A stretch of 64,000 bases of DNA from Caulobacterales bacterium 32-69-10 (GCA_002280485.1 NCED01000011.1:29719-93718); one strand, 5' to 3'; positions 45,788 through 57,974 are shown, numbered from the stretch's first letter. A program made the numbers and translations. Notes: generated by a model from the sequence alone, not told the origin.

Positions 45788-47257
45788 ATGCTGCAAAGCC
45801 GCGAAATCCTTACCGTTGCGGAGACCCAGGCCGCCGATCACGCCGCGGCTGCGGCCGGCGTCAGCGTCGATGTGCTCATGGAGCGGGCGGGAACGGCTGT
45901 TGCGGAGGCGATTATCGCCCGCTGGAGCCCTAGGCCTGCGCTTTTGCTGTGCGGCCCTGGCAACAATGGCGGCGATGGCTATGTGGCCGCCCGCAAACTG
46001 GCCGAGGCGGGCTGGCCCGTCACTGTCGCGCAAATGGGCGATCCGGTGCGCCTGAAGGGCGAGGCGGCCCGAGCGGCGGCGCTGTGGAGAGGGGAGACGA
46101 TCCCACTCGGCAAGGCCGACCCAGCCGCCTTCGGCCTAGTGGTCGACGCCCTGTTCGGCGCCGGCTTGAGCCGGCCCCTGTCCGGCGCGGTGGAGCAGGC
46201 GCTTCGCCGGTGCGAGGGGCGCCCCGTCGTCGCCGTCGACCTGCCCTCCGGCCTCGCCGGCGACAGCGGCCGGCCGCTGAACTTTGCGCTCAAGGCGGCC
46301 TTGACCGTCACCTTCCACGCCAAGAAGCCCGCCCACGTGCTGGAGCCGGGCCGCGGCCTCTGCGGCGAGGTCGTGACGGCCGACATCGGCGTACCGGCCG
46401 GAGCCGCGCCTCGGACGCGGTTGTGGGAGAACGGCGACGCCCTGTGGGCCTCGCGCCTGCCGTGGCCCTCGGCGGGGGCGCACAAGCACGCCCGCGGGCG
46501 GATGGTGGTGGTCTCCGGCCCGATGTGGAGCACGGGCGCGGCGCGGCTGTCGGCCCGGTCCGGCCTGCGGGCGGGGGCGGGGCTGGTGACCGTGCTCTCT
46601 CCCACCGGCGCCCTGGCGGTCAACGCCGCCCAGCTTGAGGCGGTGATGGTGCACGGCTTCGAGACCGACGCCGAGCTGGAGCGGGCGGCGGCGGAGGCCG
46701 ACGCGGCGGTGATCGGGCCGGGCGCCGGGGTCAACAACGCCACCATGCTGAATCTGATGGCCCTGGCCCGCACCGGCGCGGCCCTGGTGGTGGACGCCGA
46801 CGCCTTGACCGTGTTCCGCGACGACCCGGAAACCCTGTTCTCGCTGCTCGACCGCGACGATGTTCTGACGCCGCACGTGGGCGAGTTCGAGCGGGTCTTC
46901 CCCGGCGTGCTGGAGGGCTCGCCCGACAAGGTCACGGCGACCCGGCGAGCGGCGGCGCAGGCCGGCGCCGTGGTGTTGCTGAAGGGCCCCGACACGGTGA
47001 TCGCCGCTCCGGACGGCCGGGCCGCGGTCAACACGAACGCGCAGGCCTGGCTGGCCACCGCCGGCTCGGGCGACGTCCTGGCCGGGCTGATCGCCGGGCT
47101 GCTGGCCCAGGGCATGGACAGCTTCGAGGCCGCTTGCGCCGCCGCCTGGATTCACGGCGAGGCGGGGTCTGCCTTCGGCCCCGGCCTGATCGCGGAGGAC
47201 CTGCCGGGCCTCGTCCCCCCCGTGCTGAAGCGGCTTTGGGAGGCTCGCGGAGGCTAA
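45788..47257 (+). CDS. nnr: Bifunctional NAD(P)HX epimerase / ADP-dependent NAD(P)HX dehydratase
   Basis: A 489-residue fusion. The N-terminal YjeF epimerase (about 1-210) has 'LLLCGPGNNGGDGYVAARKL' and 'VVDALFGAGLSRPL'. The C-terminal ribokinase-like dehydratase (about 225-485) has 'AAVIGPGAGVNN', 'VLTPHVGEFERVFPG' and 'TAGSGDVLAGLIAGLLAQG'. It repairs hydrated NAD(P)H. Its stop overlaps the convergent membrane-protein gene by 3 bases. Confidence 0.93.
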   Translation: MLQSREILTVAETQAADHAAAAAGVSVDVLMERAGTAVAEAIIARWSPRPALLLCGPGNNGGDGYVAARKLAEAGWPVTVAQMGDPVRLKGEAARAAALWRGETIPLGKADPAAFGLVVDALFGAGLSRPLSGAVEQALRRCEGRPVVAVDLPSGLAGDSGRPLNFALKAALTVTFHAKKPAHVLEPGRGLCGEVVTADIGVPAGAAPRTRLWENGDALWASRLPWPSAGAHKHARGRMVVVSGPMWSTGAARLSARSGLRAGAGLVTVLSPTGALAVNAAQLEAVMVHGFETDAELERAAAEADAAVIGPGAGVNNATMLNLMALARTGAALVVDADALTVFRDDPETLFSLLDRDDVLTPHVGEFERVFPGVLEGSPDKVTATRRAAAQAGAVVLLKGPDTVIAAPDGRAAVNTNAQAWLATAGSGDVLAGLIAGLLAQGMDSFEAACAAAWIHGEAGSAFGPGLIAEDLPGLVPPVLKRLWEARGG

Positions 47258-48237
47258 ATGGACCTGTTGTCCCGGGCCCTCCGGGCGATGCCGCGCCACA
47301 TGGCCAAGGCCCTCTGGGCGGCGCGCCGGCCCGCGTCGCTGCGCGCCAGCATCGCCGCCGCGATGACGAGGGGCGCGACGAAGTAGATCAGGCGATAGCC
47401 GAGCAGGGCGGCGGTCAGGGGCGCCCGGGTCAGCCCCGGCGACAGGGCCAGCATCGCGCCTTCGAACACGCCGACGCCCCCCGGGGCGGCGGAGGCCACG
47501 CCGACCACCGTGGCCAGGACATAGGCTGAGGCGAAAGCCGCGTAAGGGACGGCGCCGGGCGGCAGCAGCAGCCAGACCAGGAGGGCGGTCGCGGCGGTGT
47601 CGGCGAGGCCGATCGCCGCCTGGGCCAGGGCGGATGTCCATGAGGGCAGGGTGAGGTCGTGCCCCGCCAGCCGCACCGGCCGGCGCCAGACGGCGCAGGC
47701 GGCGACATAGGCCCCGACGGCCGCGATCAGGCCGGCGCCGCTCGCCCGCGCCGCCAGGGGCGGGATCGGCAAGGTGGCCAGGGCCGGCTGGCCAGCCGAA
47801 ACCAGACAGAGGCCGGACAACAGCATGACGCCGAGGCCGAACACCACGGTGCAGTAGACGCTGGTCTGTCCCACGGCCCACAGGGTGGCGCCGTGACGGC
47901 TGTAAAGGCGGAACCGCACGGCGCTGCCGACCACCACGGCAAGGCCGATGCTGTGGGCGAAGGCGTTGGCGCAGAATGAGCCGATGAGCACGGCGCGAAA
48001 CGGCACGCGGGCGCCGGCCCAGCGCAGCCCGCGCCATTCGGCCACGGCGAGAAGGCCGAAGCTGACCGCCGTCAGGCCAGTCGCGGCGGCGATGCGCGCC
48101 GGCCCCCAGGCCAGGATTCCGGCGCTGACCTGGCTCCAGGCCAGCCCCCTCAGCTCACGCCACAGCACCCAGGCCGCCGCCGTCAGCAGCACGGCGGGCA
48201 GGGCGCGCAGCGTCCATCGCTTCAGCAGTGGGGTCAT
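47254..48237 (-). CDS. Lysylphosphatidylglycerol synthase-type membrane protein (UPF0104)
   Basis: A 327-residue protein with about eight helices. The hallmark is 'SAAPGGVGVFEGAMLALSPG', the 'PGGxGxFE' motif of the MprF flippase-like domain, with no attached aminoacyltransferase domain. It could move aminoacylated or other lipids across the inner membrane. ATG 48235-48237 (MTPLLKRWTL) was selected; the open frame upstream reads into the response regulator region. Confidence 0.75.
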   Translation of the reverse strand: MTPLLKRWTLRALPAVLLTAAAWVLWRELRGLAWSQVSAGILAWGPARIAAATGLTAVSFGLLAVAEWRGLRWAGARVPFRAVLIGSFCANAFAHSIGLAVVVGSAVRFRLYSRHGATLWAVGQTSVYCTVVFGLGVMLLSGLCLVSAGQPALATLPIPPLAARASGAGLIAAVGAYVAACAVWRRPVRLAGHDLTLPSWTSALAQAAIGLADTAATALLVWLLLPPGAVPYAAFASAYVLATVVGVASAAPGGVGVFEGAMLALSPGLTRAPLTAALLGYRLIYFVAPLVIAAAMLARSDAGRRAAQRALAMWRGIARRARDNRSI

Positions 48238-48329
48238 CGTTCGGCCAAGGGGTCCTTTGCCGACACAACGAGGCGCCGCACCCTGCCGCGTCAAGGAAAC
48301 GAAGGTATCGCGTCGGTCGCCGCGGCGGC

Positions 48330-48833
48330 CTAGATCGCCAGGCTCTGCCCGGATTTGCGCCGGTCCTCGCCCTGGGGCGGCATGGCGCGTCGGCGGCGGT
48401 CGGGGCCGAAATATTGGTTGGTCCGGACGAACGGCCGGGGGTGTTCGACCACGGTGGCGATCTTCTTGAACAACTCGGCCGCCGTCACCGGCTTGGCGCA
48501 GAATTCGTTTGCGCCGGCGTCGCGCGCCGCCTCCACCCGGTGCAGCTCGGTGTAGCCGGTGACCATGACGATCGGCAGGTAGGGGTTTGGGCTGTCCGGC
48601 GCCGTGCGGATCATGCGGACGAAGTCCAGGCCGTCCATGAACCCGAGCTGATAGTCCAGGAAGACGATATCGATCGCGAACTGGCGGGTGATGATCAGGG
48701 CTTCGGCGACGTCCGGCGCCTCGTGGAGGTGGACGACCCCCAGGCCCTTCACGATCGTCTTGATGATCCTGGACATGTTGACGTTGTCGTCGACCACCAG
48801 CACGGCCAGCCTCGAGAGCGGCGAAGCGCTCAT
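48330..48833 (-). CDS. Single-domain response regulator with C-terminal basic tail
   Basis: A 167-residue protein. The receiver domain (about 8-130) has acidic pair Asp15/Asp16 in VLVVDDN, phosphoacceptor Asp60 in VFLDYQLG, Thr/Ser in VMVTGY and Lys in CAKPV. The last 30 residues end with YFGPDRRRR and 'GEDRRKSGQS', a basic tail found on several alphaproteobacterial receiver proteins. No output domain, so CheY-like signalling to a partner. No kinase gene nearby. Confidence 0.82.
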   Translation of the reverse strand: MSASPLSRLAVLVVDDNVNMSRIIKTIVKGLGVVHLHEAPDVAEALIITRQFAIDIVFLDYQLGFMDGLDFVRMIRTAPDSPNPYLPIVMVTGYTELHRVEAARDAGANEFCAKPVTAAELFKKIATVVEHPRPFVRTNQYFGPDRRRRAMPPQGEDRRKSGQSLAI

Positions 48834-49057
48834 CGCCCGACCCTCGCCCAGGTGTAGTTGCTGTCTCCGCCCAACGTTCGGCCCCTCCCAATGCCTACGG
48901 TCGTCGTCGCGCCAGATATGGCTGATGAGGTGGTAAGTGAACAGCGGTCCGAAGGCGGCGTTCACAGGTATTCGGACGGATTCGCTGAGTCGGTGGCCCA
49001 GGCGCGCCCGAGCCCATTGCGCCCCACGGGAGCGCGGCGTCAGGCGCTGGATCAAGA

Positions 49058-49140
49058 TGGTGCGGCTAGAGGGACTCGAACCCCCACGGTTGCCCGACGG
49101 TACCTAAAACCGTTGCGTCTACCAATTCCGCCATAGCCGC
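49058..49140 (-). tRNA. tRNA-Leu (TAG)
   Basis: On the minus strand an 83-base cloverleaf GCGGCTA...TAGCCGC with D-arm GGAATTGGTAGACGC, anticodon loop TTTAGGT giving TAG, a short variable arm CGGGCAACCG, T-arm GGGTTCGAGTCCC and encoded CCA. Confidence 0.95.
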
Positions 49141-49365
49141 GCGCCTCGGGGTCTACAGCGGCGGAGCGGGTTACATCAAGCTGCGGTTGTTGCTCCATGG
49201 CCCGCCTGGGGCGCACACCCTTTGACCCTGCGCCGGTCATGACATAAGACCGTGCGCCCGCCCCGGCGCCTCCTCGAGGCTCCGGGCGGCTCGCCATTTC
49301 ATCTAAGCCCGAGCGCGACAGTCGACAAAAGCGCCGGGCGCCTGCCGGAAACCCCGCCCATGACC

Positions 49366-50886
49366 ATGCAGATCGTTGAAAAGTCCGGCGAAGGCCTCAG
49401 CCGCGTTTACGGCGTGACCGTGCCCGCCGCCGACCTGAACGAGCGCCTCGAGGCCCGCATCCGGGAGATCAGCCCCCAGATCAACCTCAAGGGCTTCCGG
49501 CCCGGCAAGGTCCCCGTCGCCCATGTGCGCAAGATGTACGGCAAGGGGATCATGCAGGAGATCGTCGAGCAGACCATCTCCGACAGCCAGGCCCAGACCC
49601 TGGAGCAGAACAAGCTGCGCCCGGCCGCCTCGCCCGACTTCACCCTGGCCTCCGACATCAATGCGGTGATGGACGGCAAGGCCGACCTGGCCTTCGACCT
49701 CGCCGTCGAGATCATGCCCGAGTTCGAGCCGGTGGCCGTCGATGGCCTGGAGCTGACCCGTCCGACCTACGAGCCTACCGAGGCCGAGGTCGACGAGCAG
49801 CTGACCGAACTGGCCTCGCAGAACCGCACCTATGAGGCCAAGGACGCCGCCGCCGCCGATGGCGACATGGTCGTGGCCGACTTCCTCGGCCGCATCGACG
49901 GGACGGCCTTCGAGGGCGGCGCGGGCGAGGACGCCGAGATCGTCATCGGCTCCAACCGCTTCATCCCGGGTTTCGAGGAGCAGCTCATCGGCGCCAAGGC
50001 CGGCGACGTGGTGACCATCAAGGTCAGCTTCCCCGACGACTATCCGGTCGACACCCTGAAGGGTAAGCCCGCCGAGTTCGAAACCACGATCAAGGAAGTG
50101 AAGGCCCCCGCCGACACCGCGGCCGACGACGCCTTCGCCGAGCGCCTGGGGCTGCAGAACCTGCAGGCGCTGAAGGACGCGCTGAAGGCCCAGCTGTCGA
50201 TGCAGTACGATCAGGCCTCGCGCTACAAGCTGAAGCGCGCCCTGCTCGACGTCCTCGACAGCCGCCACGACTTCCCCCTGCCGCCGCGCATGGTCGAGGG
50301 CGAGTTCGACGCCATCTGGCGCCAGGTCGAAGCCGACCGCGCCGGCGGCGAGCTCTCCGAGGAGGACGCCGGCAAGTCGGACGACGAGCTGAAGGGCGAC
50401 TACCGCAAGATCGCCGAGCGCCGCGTGCGCCTGGGCCTGGTCCTGGCCGAGATCGGCCGCCTGAACGGCGTCACCGTCACCGACAGCGAGCTGAACCAGG
50501 CGATCAACGCCGAGGCCCGCCGCTACCCCGGCCAGGAGCAGCAGGTGTTCGACGCCTACCGCCAGCGCCCGGACCTGCAGGCCGCCCTGCGCGCGCCGAT
50601 CTACGAGGAGAAGGTCGTCGACCTGATCGTCTCCAAGGCCAAGGTCGCCGACAAGCCGGTGTCCAAGGACGAGCTGTTCGCTGAGGACGACCTGCCCGAC
50701 GGCTACGGTGAGGAAGACGCCAAGCCGGCGAAGAAGGCCGCTCCGAAGAAAGCCAAGGCCGAGCCCGCCGCCGAGGCCGCCGAATCGGCGGCCGAGAAGC
50801 CGGCCAAGAAGGCCAAGGCCGTCGCGGCTGAAGAGCCCGCCGCCGAGAAGCCCAAGAAGGCGCCCGCCAAGAAGAAGGCCGAGTAG
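49366..50886 (+). CDS. tig: Trigger factor with Lys/Ala-rich C-terminal extension
   Basis: A 506-residue ribosome-associated chaperone. The ribosome-binding motif is [10 protein letters not shown], followed by a PPIase domain ('[15 protein letters not shown]', '[17 protein letters not shown]') and the helical arm domain. The final 60 residues are low-complexity Lys/Ala/Pro/Glu ([15 protein letters not shown] and similar), beyond the E. coli C-terminus. An ATG at 49360 would add two residues. It is followed by clpP. Confidence 0.92.
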   Translation: MQIVEKSGEGLSRVYGVTVPAADLNERLEARIREISPQINLKGFRPGKVPVAHVRKMYGKGIMQEIVEQTISDSQAQTLEQNKLRPAASPDFTLASDINAVMDGKADLAFDLAVEIMPEFEPVAVDGLELTRPTYEPTEAEVDEQLTELASQNRTYEAKDAAAADGDMVVADFLGRIDGTAFEGGAGEDAEIVIGSNRFIPGFEEQLIGAKAGDVVTIKVSFPDDYPVDTLKGKPAEFETTIKEVKAPADTAADDAFAERLGLQNLQALKDALKAQLSMQYDQASRYKLKRALLDVLDSRHDFPLPPRMVEGEFDAIWRQVEADRAGGELSEEDAGKSDDELKGDYRKIAERRVRLGLVLAEIGRLNGVTVTDSELNQAINAEARRYPGQEQQVFDAYRQRPDLQAALRAPIYEEKVVDLIVSKAKVADKPVSKDELFAEDDLPDGYGEEDAKPAKKAAPKKAKAEPAAEAAESAAEKPAKKAKAVAAEEPAAEKPKKAPAKKKAE

Positions 50887-50958
50887 GCTTCCTTCTCCCG
50901 CGGGGCCTAGACGGGGACCTTGCGGCGGACTTGCGGCCGTCTGATATATCGAGCCTAA

Positions 50959-50987
50959 GGCGCGGCCGACTGATTCAAGGCCGCGCC
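50959..50987 (+). other. Perfect hairpin upstream of clpP
   Basis: GGCGCGGCC and GGCCGCGCC (9 bp) around an 11-base loop, 26 bases before the clpP ATG and with no T tract. It would sit in the clpP leader; it could be a processing or stability element, or a weak terminator of tig. Confidence 0.5.
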
Positions 50988-51013
50988 GCCAGCATCATCC
51001 AAAAAGGCCGTCC

Positions 51014-51640
51014 ATGTCCGATCTCGTGCACACCGCCATGAACCTCGTGCCCATGGTGGTCGAACAGACCTCCCGGGGCGAGCGCGCCTTCGACATCTTC
51101 TCGCGGCTGCTCAAGGAGCGGATCATCTTCCTGACCGGCCCGGTCGAGGACGGCATGGCCTCGCTGATCACCGCCCAGCTGCTCTTCCTCGAGTCCGAGA
51201 ACCCGAAGAAGGAAATCGCCATGTACATCAACTCGCCGGGCGGGGTGGTGACCTCCGGCATGGCGATCTACGACACCATGCAATACATCAAGAGCCCGGT
51301 CTCGACGGTCTGCATCGGCATGGCCGCCTCGATGGGCTCGTTCCTGCTGATGGCCGGCGAGCCCGGCCACCGCATCGCCCTGCCCAACGCCCGCATCATG
51401 GTCCACCAGCCCTCGGGCGGTTTCCGCGGCCAGGCCTCGGACATCGAGCGCCACGCCGAGGACATCATCAAGACCAAGAAGCGGCTGAATGAGCTCTACG
51501 CCAAGCACACCGGCAAGCCGGTCGAGGAGATCGAGCGGGCGCTGGACCGGGACAACTTCCTCACCTCCGAGGAAGCCAAGGCCTTCGGCCTGGTCGACCA
51601 CGTCTACGCCCGACGCGACGCGGCGGAAGCCGGGGCCTAA
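51014..51640 (+). CDS. clpP: ATP-dependent Clp protease proteolytic subunit
   Basis: A 208-residue serine protease with Ser106 in [11 protein letters not shown], His131 in [11 protein letters not shown] and Asp in the '[11 protein letters not shown]' region. It forms the tetradecameric chamber used by ClpX and ClpA. In Caulobacter ClpXP degrades CtrA, which links it to the popA gene in this window. It overlaps the convergent cicA-like gene by 4 bases. Confidence 0.96.
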   Translation: MSDLVHTAMNLVPMVVEQTSRGERAFDIFSRLLKERIIFLTGPVEDGMASLITAQLLFLESENPKKEIAMYINSPGGVVTSGMAIYDTMQYIKSPVSTVCIGMAASMGSFLLMAGEPGHRIALPNARIMVHQPSGGFRGQASDIERHAEDIIKTKKRLNELYAKHTGKPVEEIERALDRDNFLTSEEAKAFGLVDHVYARRDAAEAGA

Positions 51641-52314
51641 GGCGCGCCCACGGTCGCGGCCGGCTTGGCGGTGAACAGCCGCATGAAGCTGTCGTCGGCC
51701 ATCTCCAGCATCTCGCGGTCGCCGTCGGTATCGCCGTAGGCGGCCGCGAGCCTCAGCTCGTCGCCCATCACCTCGCGCAGCCGGCGGACCTTTTCGGGGC
51801 CGCGACAATTCAGCCCATCGAGAGCGCCGGCGACTCGGTCTGCGTCGTCATAGGCCAGCCGGGTGCCGATCAGGAGGTCGGCCCCGAGGCCGCGGGCGAA
51901 GGGCGCCACGATCGCTTCGGGGGAGGCGGTGACGATGATCATCCGCGCCCCCTCGGCCCGGTGACGGCGCCACACCTTCAGGGCGTCAGGGCGCAGCAGC
52001 ATAGGGGCGGCGAGGGCGGCGAACTCCAGCGCCTCCTGTTCCAGAACGGCGCGGGGCAGGCCGGCGAGCCAGGTCTCCACCATGGCCGCCTTGAGTTGCG
52101 TGCGGTTCTTGTCGAGCAGGAAGGCGAGGCCGGCCGGGGCCATCTTCAGCATGCCGCCCCAATAGTCGACGGCTCCGCCGCGCCAGCGCAGAAAAGCGCG
52201 AAAACTGTCCCGCACAGTCAAGGTTCCATCGAAATCGAAAGCCACCACAGGCCCGGAACGGGACAGTCCCGTCCCAAGTGTGGACATCTGGCTTTCGGGC
52301 ATCGTCATCACCAT
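51637..52314 (-). CDS. cicA: HAD-superfamily hydrolase, CicA-like
   Basis: A 225-residue HAD protein with motif I '[16 protein letters not shown]' (Asp27, Asp29), motif II '[13 protein letters not shown]', and motif III/IV '[18 protein letters not shown]'. In Caulobacter crescentus a HAD gene named cicA lies between clpP and clpX and affects growth and morphology; the same position and family here support the name. Several Met codons (residues 1, 3, 5, 10) could be the start. The in vivo substrate is unknown. Confidence 0.8.
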   Translation of the reverse strand: MVMTMPESQMSTLGTGLSRSGPVVAFDFDGTLTVRDSFRAFLRWRGGAVDYWGGMLKMAPAGLAFLLDKNRTQLKAAMVETWLAGLPRAVLEQEALEFAALAAPMLLRPDALKVWRRHRAEGARMIIVTASPEAIVAPFARGLGADLLIGTRLAYDDADRVAGALDGLNCRGPEKVRRLREVMGDELRLAAAYGDTDGDREMLEMADDSFMRLFTAKPAATVGAP

Positions 52315-52549
52315 CTCTCAAACGCGCGGTGTTCAGCTTGGGTGCAAGAGGGGCGCCGATGCGCCTGTAGGCCTTGTTGGTCCGGTTGAGGTGTGGTCGA
52401 ATACCCGATCTTCAGGATCGTCAGGGTTCCGTAAGCGTCCTGGCCTATTCTGCGCAATCGGACCCCCTTCGGATCCAGCGCCGGACGGGCCCGTGAATAC
52501 GGCCTTCGCCCAACCCGGGGCGCCGCGCCGGACAGTGTGAGAAGCGCCT

Positions 52550-53809
52550 ATGACCAAAGCCGCGAGCGGCGACACCAAAAGCACGCTGTACTGTTCTTTC
52601 TGCGGAAAGAGCCAGCACGAGGTGCGCAAGCTCATCGCCGGCCCCACCGTGTTCATCTGCGATGAATGCGTCGAGCTGTGCATGGATATCATCCGTGAAG
52701 AGCACAAGATCGCCTTCGTGAAGTCCAAGGACGGCGTCCCCACGCCGCGCGAAATACGCGAAGTCCTTGACGACTACGTGATCGGCCAGGACCACGCCAA
52801 GAAGGTCCTCGCGGTGGCGGTGCACAATCACTACAAGCGCCTCAACCACGCGGCCAAGAACAGCGACGTCGAGCTGGCCAAGTCGAACATCCTGCTGCTG
52901 GGCCCGACCGGCTCGGGCAAGACCCTGCTGGCCCAGACCCTCGCCCGAATCATCGACGTGCCGTTCACCATGGCCGACGCCACGACCCTGACCGAAGCCG
53001 GTTATGTCGGTGAGGACGTCGAGAACATCATCCTCAAGCTGCTGCAGGCGGCCGACTACAACGTCGAGCGCGCCCAGCGGGGCATCGTCTACATCGACGA
53101 AGTCGACAAGATCAGCCGCAAGTCGGACAACCCGTCGATCACCCGCGACGTGTCGGGCGAAGGCGTGCAGCAGGCCCTGCTGAAGATCATGGAAGGCACC
53201 GTCGCCTCCGTGCCCCCGCAGGGCGGCCGCAAGCACCCGCAGCAGGAGTTCCTGCAGGTCGACACCACCAACATCCTGTTCATCTGCGGCGGGGCCTTCG
53301 CTGGCCTGGAGAAGATCATCTCCGGCCGCGGGCAGGGGACCTCGATCGGCTTCGGCGCCTCGGTGAAGGATCCGGACGAGCGCCGCACCGGCGAGGTGCT
53401 GCGCCAGGTCGAGCCCGACGACCTGCTGCGCTTCGGCCTGATCCCGGAGTTCGTCGGCCGTCTGCCGGTTATCGCCACCCTGGAGGACCTCGACGAGGTC
53501 GCCCTGGTGAAGATCCTGACCGAGCCGAAGAACGCCCTGGTCAAGCAGTACCAGCGCCTGTTCGACATGGAGAATGTCGGCCTGACCTTCACCGACGACG
53601 CCTTGAGCTCGGTGGCCAAGAAGGCCATCGCGCGCAAGACCGGCGCGCGCGGCCTGCGCTCGATCATGGAGGGCATCCTGCTCGAGACCATGTTCGAGAT
53701 GCCGACCTATCAGGGCGTCGAAGAGGTGGTGGTCAACGGCGAGGTCGTCGAAGGCCGCGCCCAGCCGTTGATGATCTACGCCGAAAAGCGCGGCGGCCAG
53801 GCCAGCTAG
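52550..53809 (+). CDS. clpX: ATP-dependent Clp protease ATP-binding subunit ClpX
   Basis: A 419-residue AAA+ unfoldase. The N-terminal zinc domain has Cys15, Cys18, Cys37 and Cys40 ([12 protein letters not shown] and [10 protein letters not shown]). Then come Walker [19 protein letters not shown], Walker [12 protein letters not shown] and the sensor region '[12 protein letters not shown]'. It feeds substrates to ClpP. The unusual clpP-cicA-clpX separation is the Caulobacter arrangement. Confidence 0.97.
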   Translation: MTKAASGDTKSTLYCSFCGKSQHEVRKLIAGPTVFICDECVELCMDIIREEHKIAFVKSKDGVPTPREIREVLDDYVIGQDHAKKVLAVAVHNHYKRLNHAAKNSDVELAKSNILLLGPTGSGKTLLAQTLARIIDVPFTMADATTLTEAGYVGEDVENIILKLLQAADYNVERAQRGIVYIDEVDKISRKSDNPSITRDVSGEGVQQALLKIMEGTVASVPPQGGRKHPQQEFLQVDTTNILFICGGAFAGLEKIISGRGQGTSIGFGASVKDPDERRTGEVLRQVEPDDLLRFGLIPEFVGRLPVIATLEDLDEVALVKILTEPKNALVKQYQRLFDMENVGLTFTDDALSSVAKKAIARKTGARGLRSIMEGILLETMFEMPTYQGVEEVVVNGEVVEGRAQPLMIYAEKRGGQAS

Positions 53810-53812
53810 TCT

Positions 53813-53854
53813 CCTTCTCCCTTCGGGGAGACGGTGTCGGCGTAAGCCGATGGA
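53813..53854. repeat. Half-copy of palindromic repeat family B
   Basis: CCTTCTCCCTTCGGGGAGAC...GTCGGCGTAAGCCGATGGATG matches the left half of the family B elements; the right half is missing and is replaced by the clpX terminator. Confidence 0.65.
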
Positions 53855-53887
53855 TGAGGGGCGCTTCCGAAAGGAGCGCCTCTTTTT
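53855..53887 (+). terminator. Rho-independent terminator after clpX
   Basis: Stem GGGGCGCTTCC, loop GAAA, GGAGCGCCTC, then TTTTTC. One bulge in the stem. Confidence 0.8.
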
Positions 53888-54039
53888 CGTTGGCGCCGGA
53901 TCCTCGCGCGCTCATTCGAGCGCCGCCGCGGCTTCCTCCTCCCTCGTTGGCGGAGGGAAGTCGTGGTGAATCCTCCCCAGCTATCTGCGGTTAACCGTCC
54001 GCCGCGACCAAAAGCCTGTTCGCGCAAAGGGCGGCGCCG

Positions 54040-54068
54040 CTTGAACAGGCGGCGGAAGAAGCCACATT
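54040..54068 (+). promoter_or_regulatory. Heat-shock (sigma-32) type promoter of lon
   Basis: CTTGAA (54040-54045), 16-base spacer, CCACATT (54062-54068), close to the sigma-32 consensus CTTGAA-N13-17-CCCCATNT. It lies 85 bases before the lon ATG. lon is heat-inducible in many bacteria including Caulobacter. The rest of the 343-base clpX-lon gap holds the clpX terminator and no visible gene. Confidence 0.65.
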
Positions 54069-54085
54069 GGACTCAAGTTGAGTCC
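54069..54085. promoter_or_regulatory. Perfect dyad at the expected lon transcription start
   Basis: GGACTCAA-G-TTGAGTCC, an 8-bp perfect inverted repeat abutting the sigma-32-like promoter. A repressor bound here would overlap +1. Confidence 0.5.
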
Positions 54086-54152
54086 GTCGCCGCGTTCAGG
54101 GGCGGGCTATTCGGCCGGGCGCGGAGGAAACGCGCCGGCCTTGGAGTGCATC

Positions 54153-56552
<2,400 letters not shown>

Positions 56553-56590
56553 TCGCCTGATCGTCGCCGCCCAGTTTGGGCGGCTATTTA

Positions 56591-56625
56591 GGCGGCGCGG
56601 GCGACCCCCGCGCCGCCTTTCTTTT
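56591..56625 (+). terminator. Rho-independent terminator after lon
   Basis: GGCGGCGCGGG and CCCGCGCCGCC around a short loop, then TTTCTTTT, 39 bases past the lon stop. Confidence 0.9.
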
Positions 56626-56653
56626 GACGGAACGCGTTCGCCCGCCTCATACT
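56624..56653 (+). promoter_or_regulatory. Possible promoter of hup
   Basis: TTGACG (56624-56629), 18-base spacer, CATACT, directly after the lon terminator and about 45 bases before the hup ATG. Only a partial -10 match. Confidence 0.35.
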
Positions 56654-56696
56654 CTCGCAGCGGGGAATTCCTCGCCCAGCAAGAGGTTGTGACACC

Positions 56697-56969
56697 ATGA
56701 CCAAAGCCGAACTGGTGGCCGCCATCGCCGAGAAGTCGGGTCTCAACCGCACCCAGGCGAAAGACGCCCTCGAAGCCTTCGTTGGTACCGTGACCCAGTC
56801 CGTGAAGGGCGGGAAGGAAGTCCGCATCGTGGGCTTCGGCAGCTTCGTGCCGGTCGAGCGCCCGGCGGGCCTGGCCCGAAATCCGCGTACCGGCGCTCAG
56901 GTCAGCCGCGAGGCGTCCCGCACCGTGCGCTTCCGCCCGGGCGAGGCGCTGAAAGGCGCGCTGAACTGA
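56697..56969 (+). CDS. hup: HU-family DNA-binding protein
   Basis: A 90-residue HU. The N-terminal helices read 'MTKAELVAAIAEKSGLNRTQ', the beta-arm segment 'VGFGSFVPVERPAGLARNPR', and the conserved RNPRTG DNA-intercalating tip is present. HU bends and compacts DNA. The lon-hup-tRNA-Val order is widespread in alphaproteobacteria. Confidence 0.95.
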   Translation: MTKAELVAAIAEKSGLNRTQAKDALEAFVGTVTQSVKGGKEVRIVGFGSFVPVERPAGLARNPRTGAQVSREASRTVRFRPGEALKGALN

Positions 56970-56977
56970 TCAGGTTT

Positions 56978-57125
56978 CCTTCTCCCCTTGGGGGAGAAGG
57001 TGTCGGCGCCAGCCGACGGATGAGGGGTGTCGACGCGAAGCGTCGAAGCGATCCTCCGCGACCGTCGGCGCGGCCCCTCATCCGTCTCGCTTCGCGAGCC
57101 ACCTTCTCCCCCGAGGGCGAGAAGG
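56978..57125. repeat. Long palindromic intergenic repeat (family B), copy 3
   Basis: Outer arms CCTTCTCCCCTTGGGGGAGA and CTCCCCCGAGGGCGAGAAGG, inner arms GGATGAGGGG and CCCCTCATCC, core GACGCGAAGCGTC. It separates hup from tRNA-Val. Confidence 0.8.
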
Positions 57126-57181
57126 GCGACAGTGGAGCAGGCGCTTGCCTGCCGGTTTCCCTGCGCTAGAAGTCACCACGC

Positions 57182-57258
57182 GGGCGGCTAGCTCAGCTGG
57201 TTAGAGCATCTCGTTTACACCGAGAGGGTCGGGGGTTCGAATCCCTCGCCGCCCACCA
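57182..57258 (+). tRNA. tRNA-Val (TAC)
   Basis: A 77-base cloverleaf: acceptor GGGCGGC and GCCGCCC, anticodon loop TTTACAC giving TAC, T-arm GGGTTCGAATCCC, CCA encoded. Confidence 0.97.
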
Positions 57259-57348
57259 GCCTTCGCCAGGTTGCGCTATGGCTCGGCGAGCCGGCGCCCG
57301 GCGCAGGCGGGCCCCATCCAGAGCCTGGACGAGGCCGCCGCAGCCCCG

Positions 57349-57834
57349 CTACTTCATCCGCGCCGCCTGGACGGAGATCTCGACCAGGGTGGTGGGGCCG
57401 CCGAGGGCCGCGACCTGCACGGTCACCCGCGCCGGCTTGTTCGCCTGGTCGGCCGTGCCGAAATACTGGCGGTAGGCCTCGTTCATGCCGGCCGAATCCA
57501 TGCGGCCCTCGTTGGCGGGAACGCCGACAAGGTAGACGTTCATCATGGTCACGTCGGCGAAGGTCAGGCCCTCGCCGGCCAGGGCCGCCTTCAGCTTGTC
57601 GAGCACCACGATGGTCTGGGCCTTGGTGTCCATCGAGGCGGGGATCGGCTGCCCGCCGCCGCCCGCCGTCATCCCGGCCACATAGACGATGCCGGCGCCG
57701 GGCGGCACCGAGACCACCGACGAGATGCCGGAGGTGGCCGGGCCGACGCGCTTGACCTGGGCCGAGGCCAGGTTGGGGGCGGCGCCGGCCGCCAGGGCCA
57801 GGGCGGCGGAGACGAGGAGGGCGGTCTTCAGCAT
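57349..57834 (-). CDS. Exported RidA family protein
   Basis: A 161-residue protein: a signal peptide of about 25 residues (ending ASAQ), then the RidA/YjgF fold with 'IVYVAGMTAGGGGQP', 'FADVTMMNVYLVGVPANEG' and 'KPARVTVQVAALGGPTTLVE'. Canonical RidA is a cytosolic enamine/imine deaminase with an Arg in 'ARxxV'. That Arg is present (PARVTV), but a leader makes this a periplasmic branch of the superfamily with unknown substrate. Confidence 0.8.
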   Translation of the reverse strand: MLKTALLVSAALALAAGAAPNLASAQVKRVGPATSGISSVVSVPPGAGIVYVAGMTAGGGGQPIPASMDTKAQTIVVLDKLKAALAGEGLTFADVTMMNVYLVGVPANEGRMDSAGMNEAYRQYFGTADQANKPARVTVQVAALGGPTTLVEISVQAARMK

Positions 57835-57974
57835 TGGAGGTTTTCTCTCTGGTTGGTGGATGGCGCCGACCCTAGCGGCCGGGCGCGCCCCGGCGCGGCG
57901 GCTCGGCCCTGCGGGGCCGGATCGGCCGCCGATGCCGCCCGTGGGGCGCCGGCGGGCGCCCGGGCGCCGCCAGA

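Noticed and set aside
52315..52549. Small gene between cicA and clpX (open frame 52280-52540)
   Set aside because: No ribosome site, composition typical of non-coding DNA, and the frame begins inside cicA on the opposite strand.
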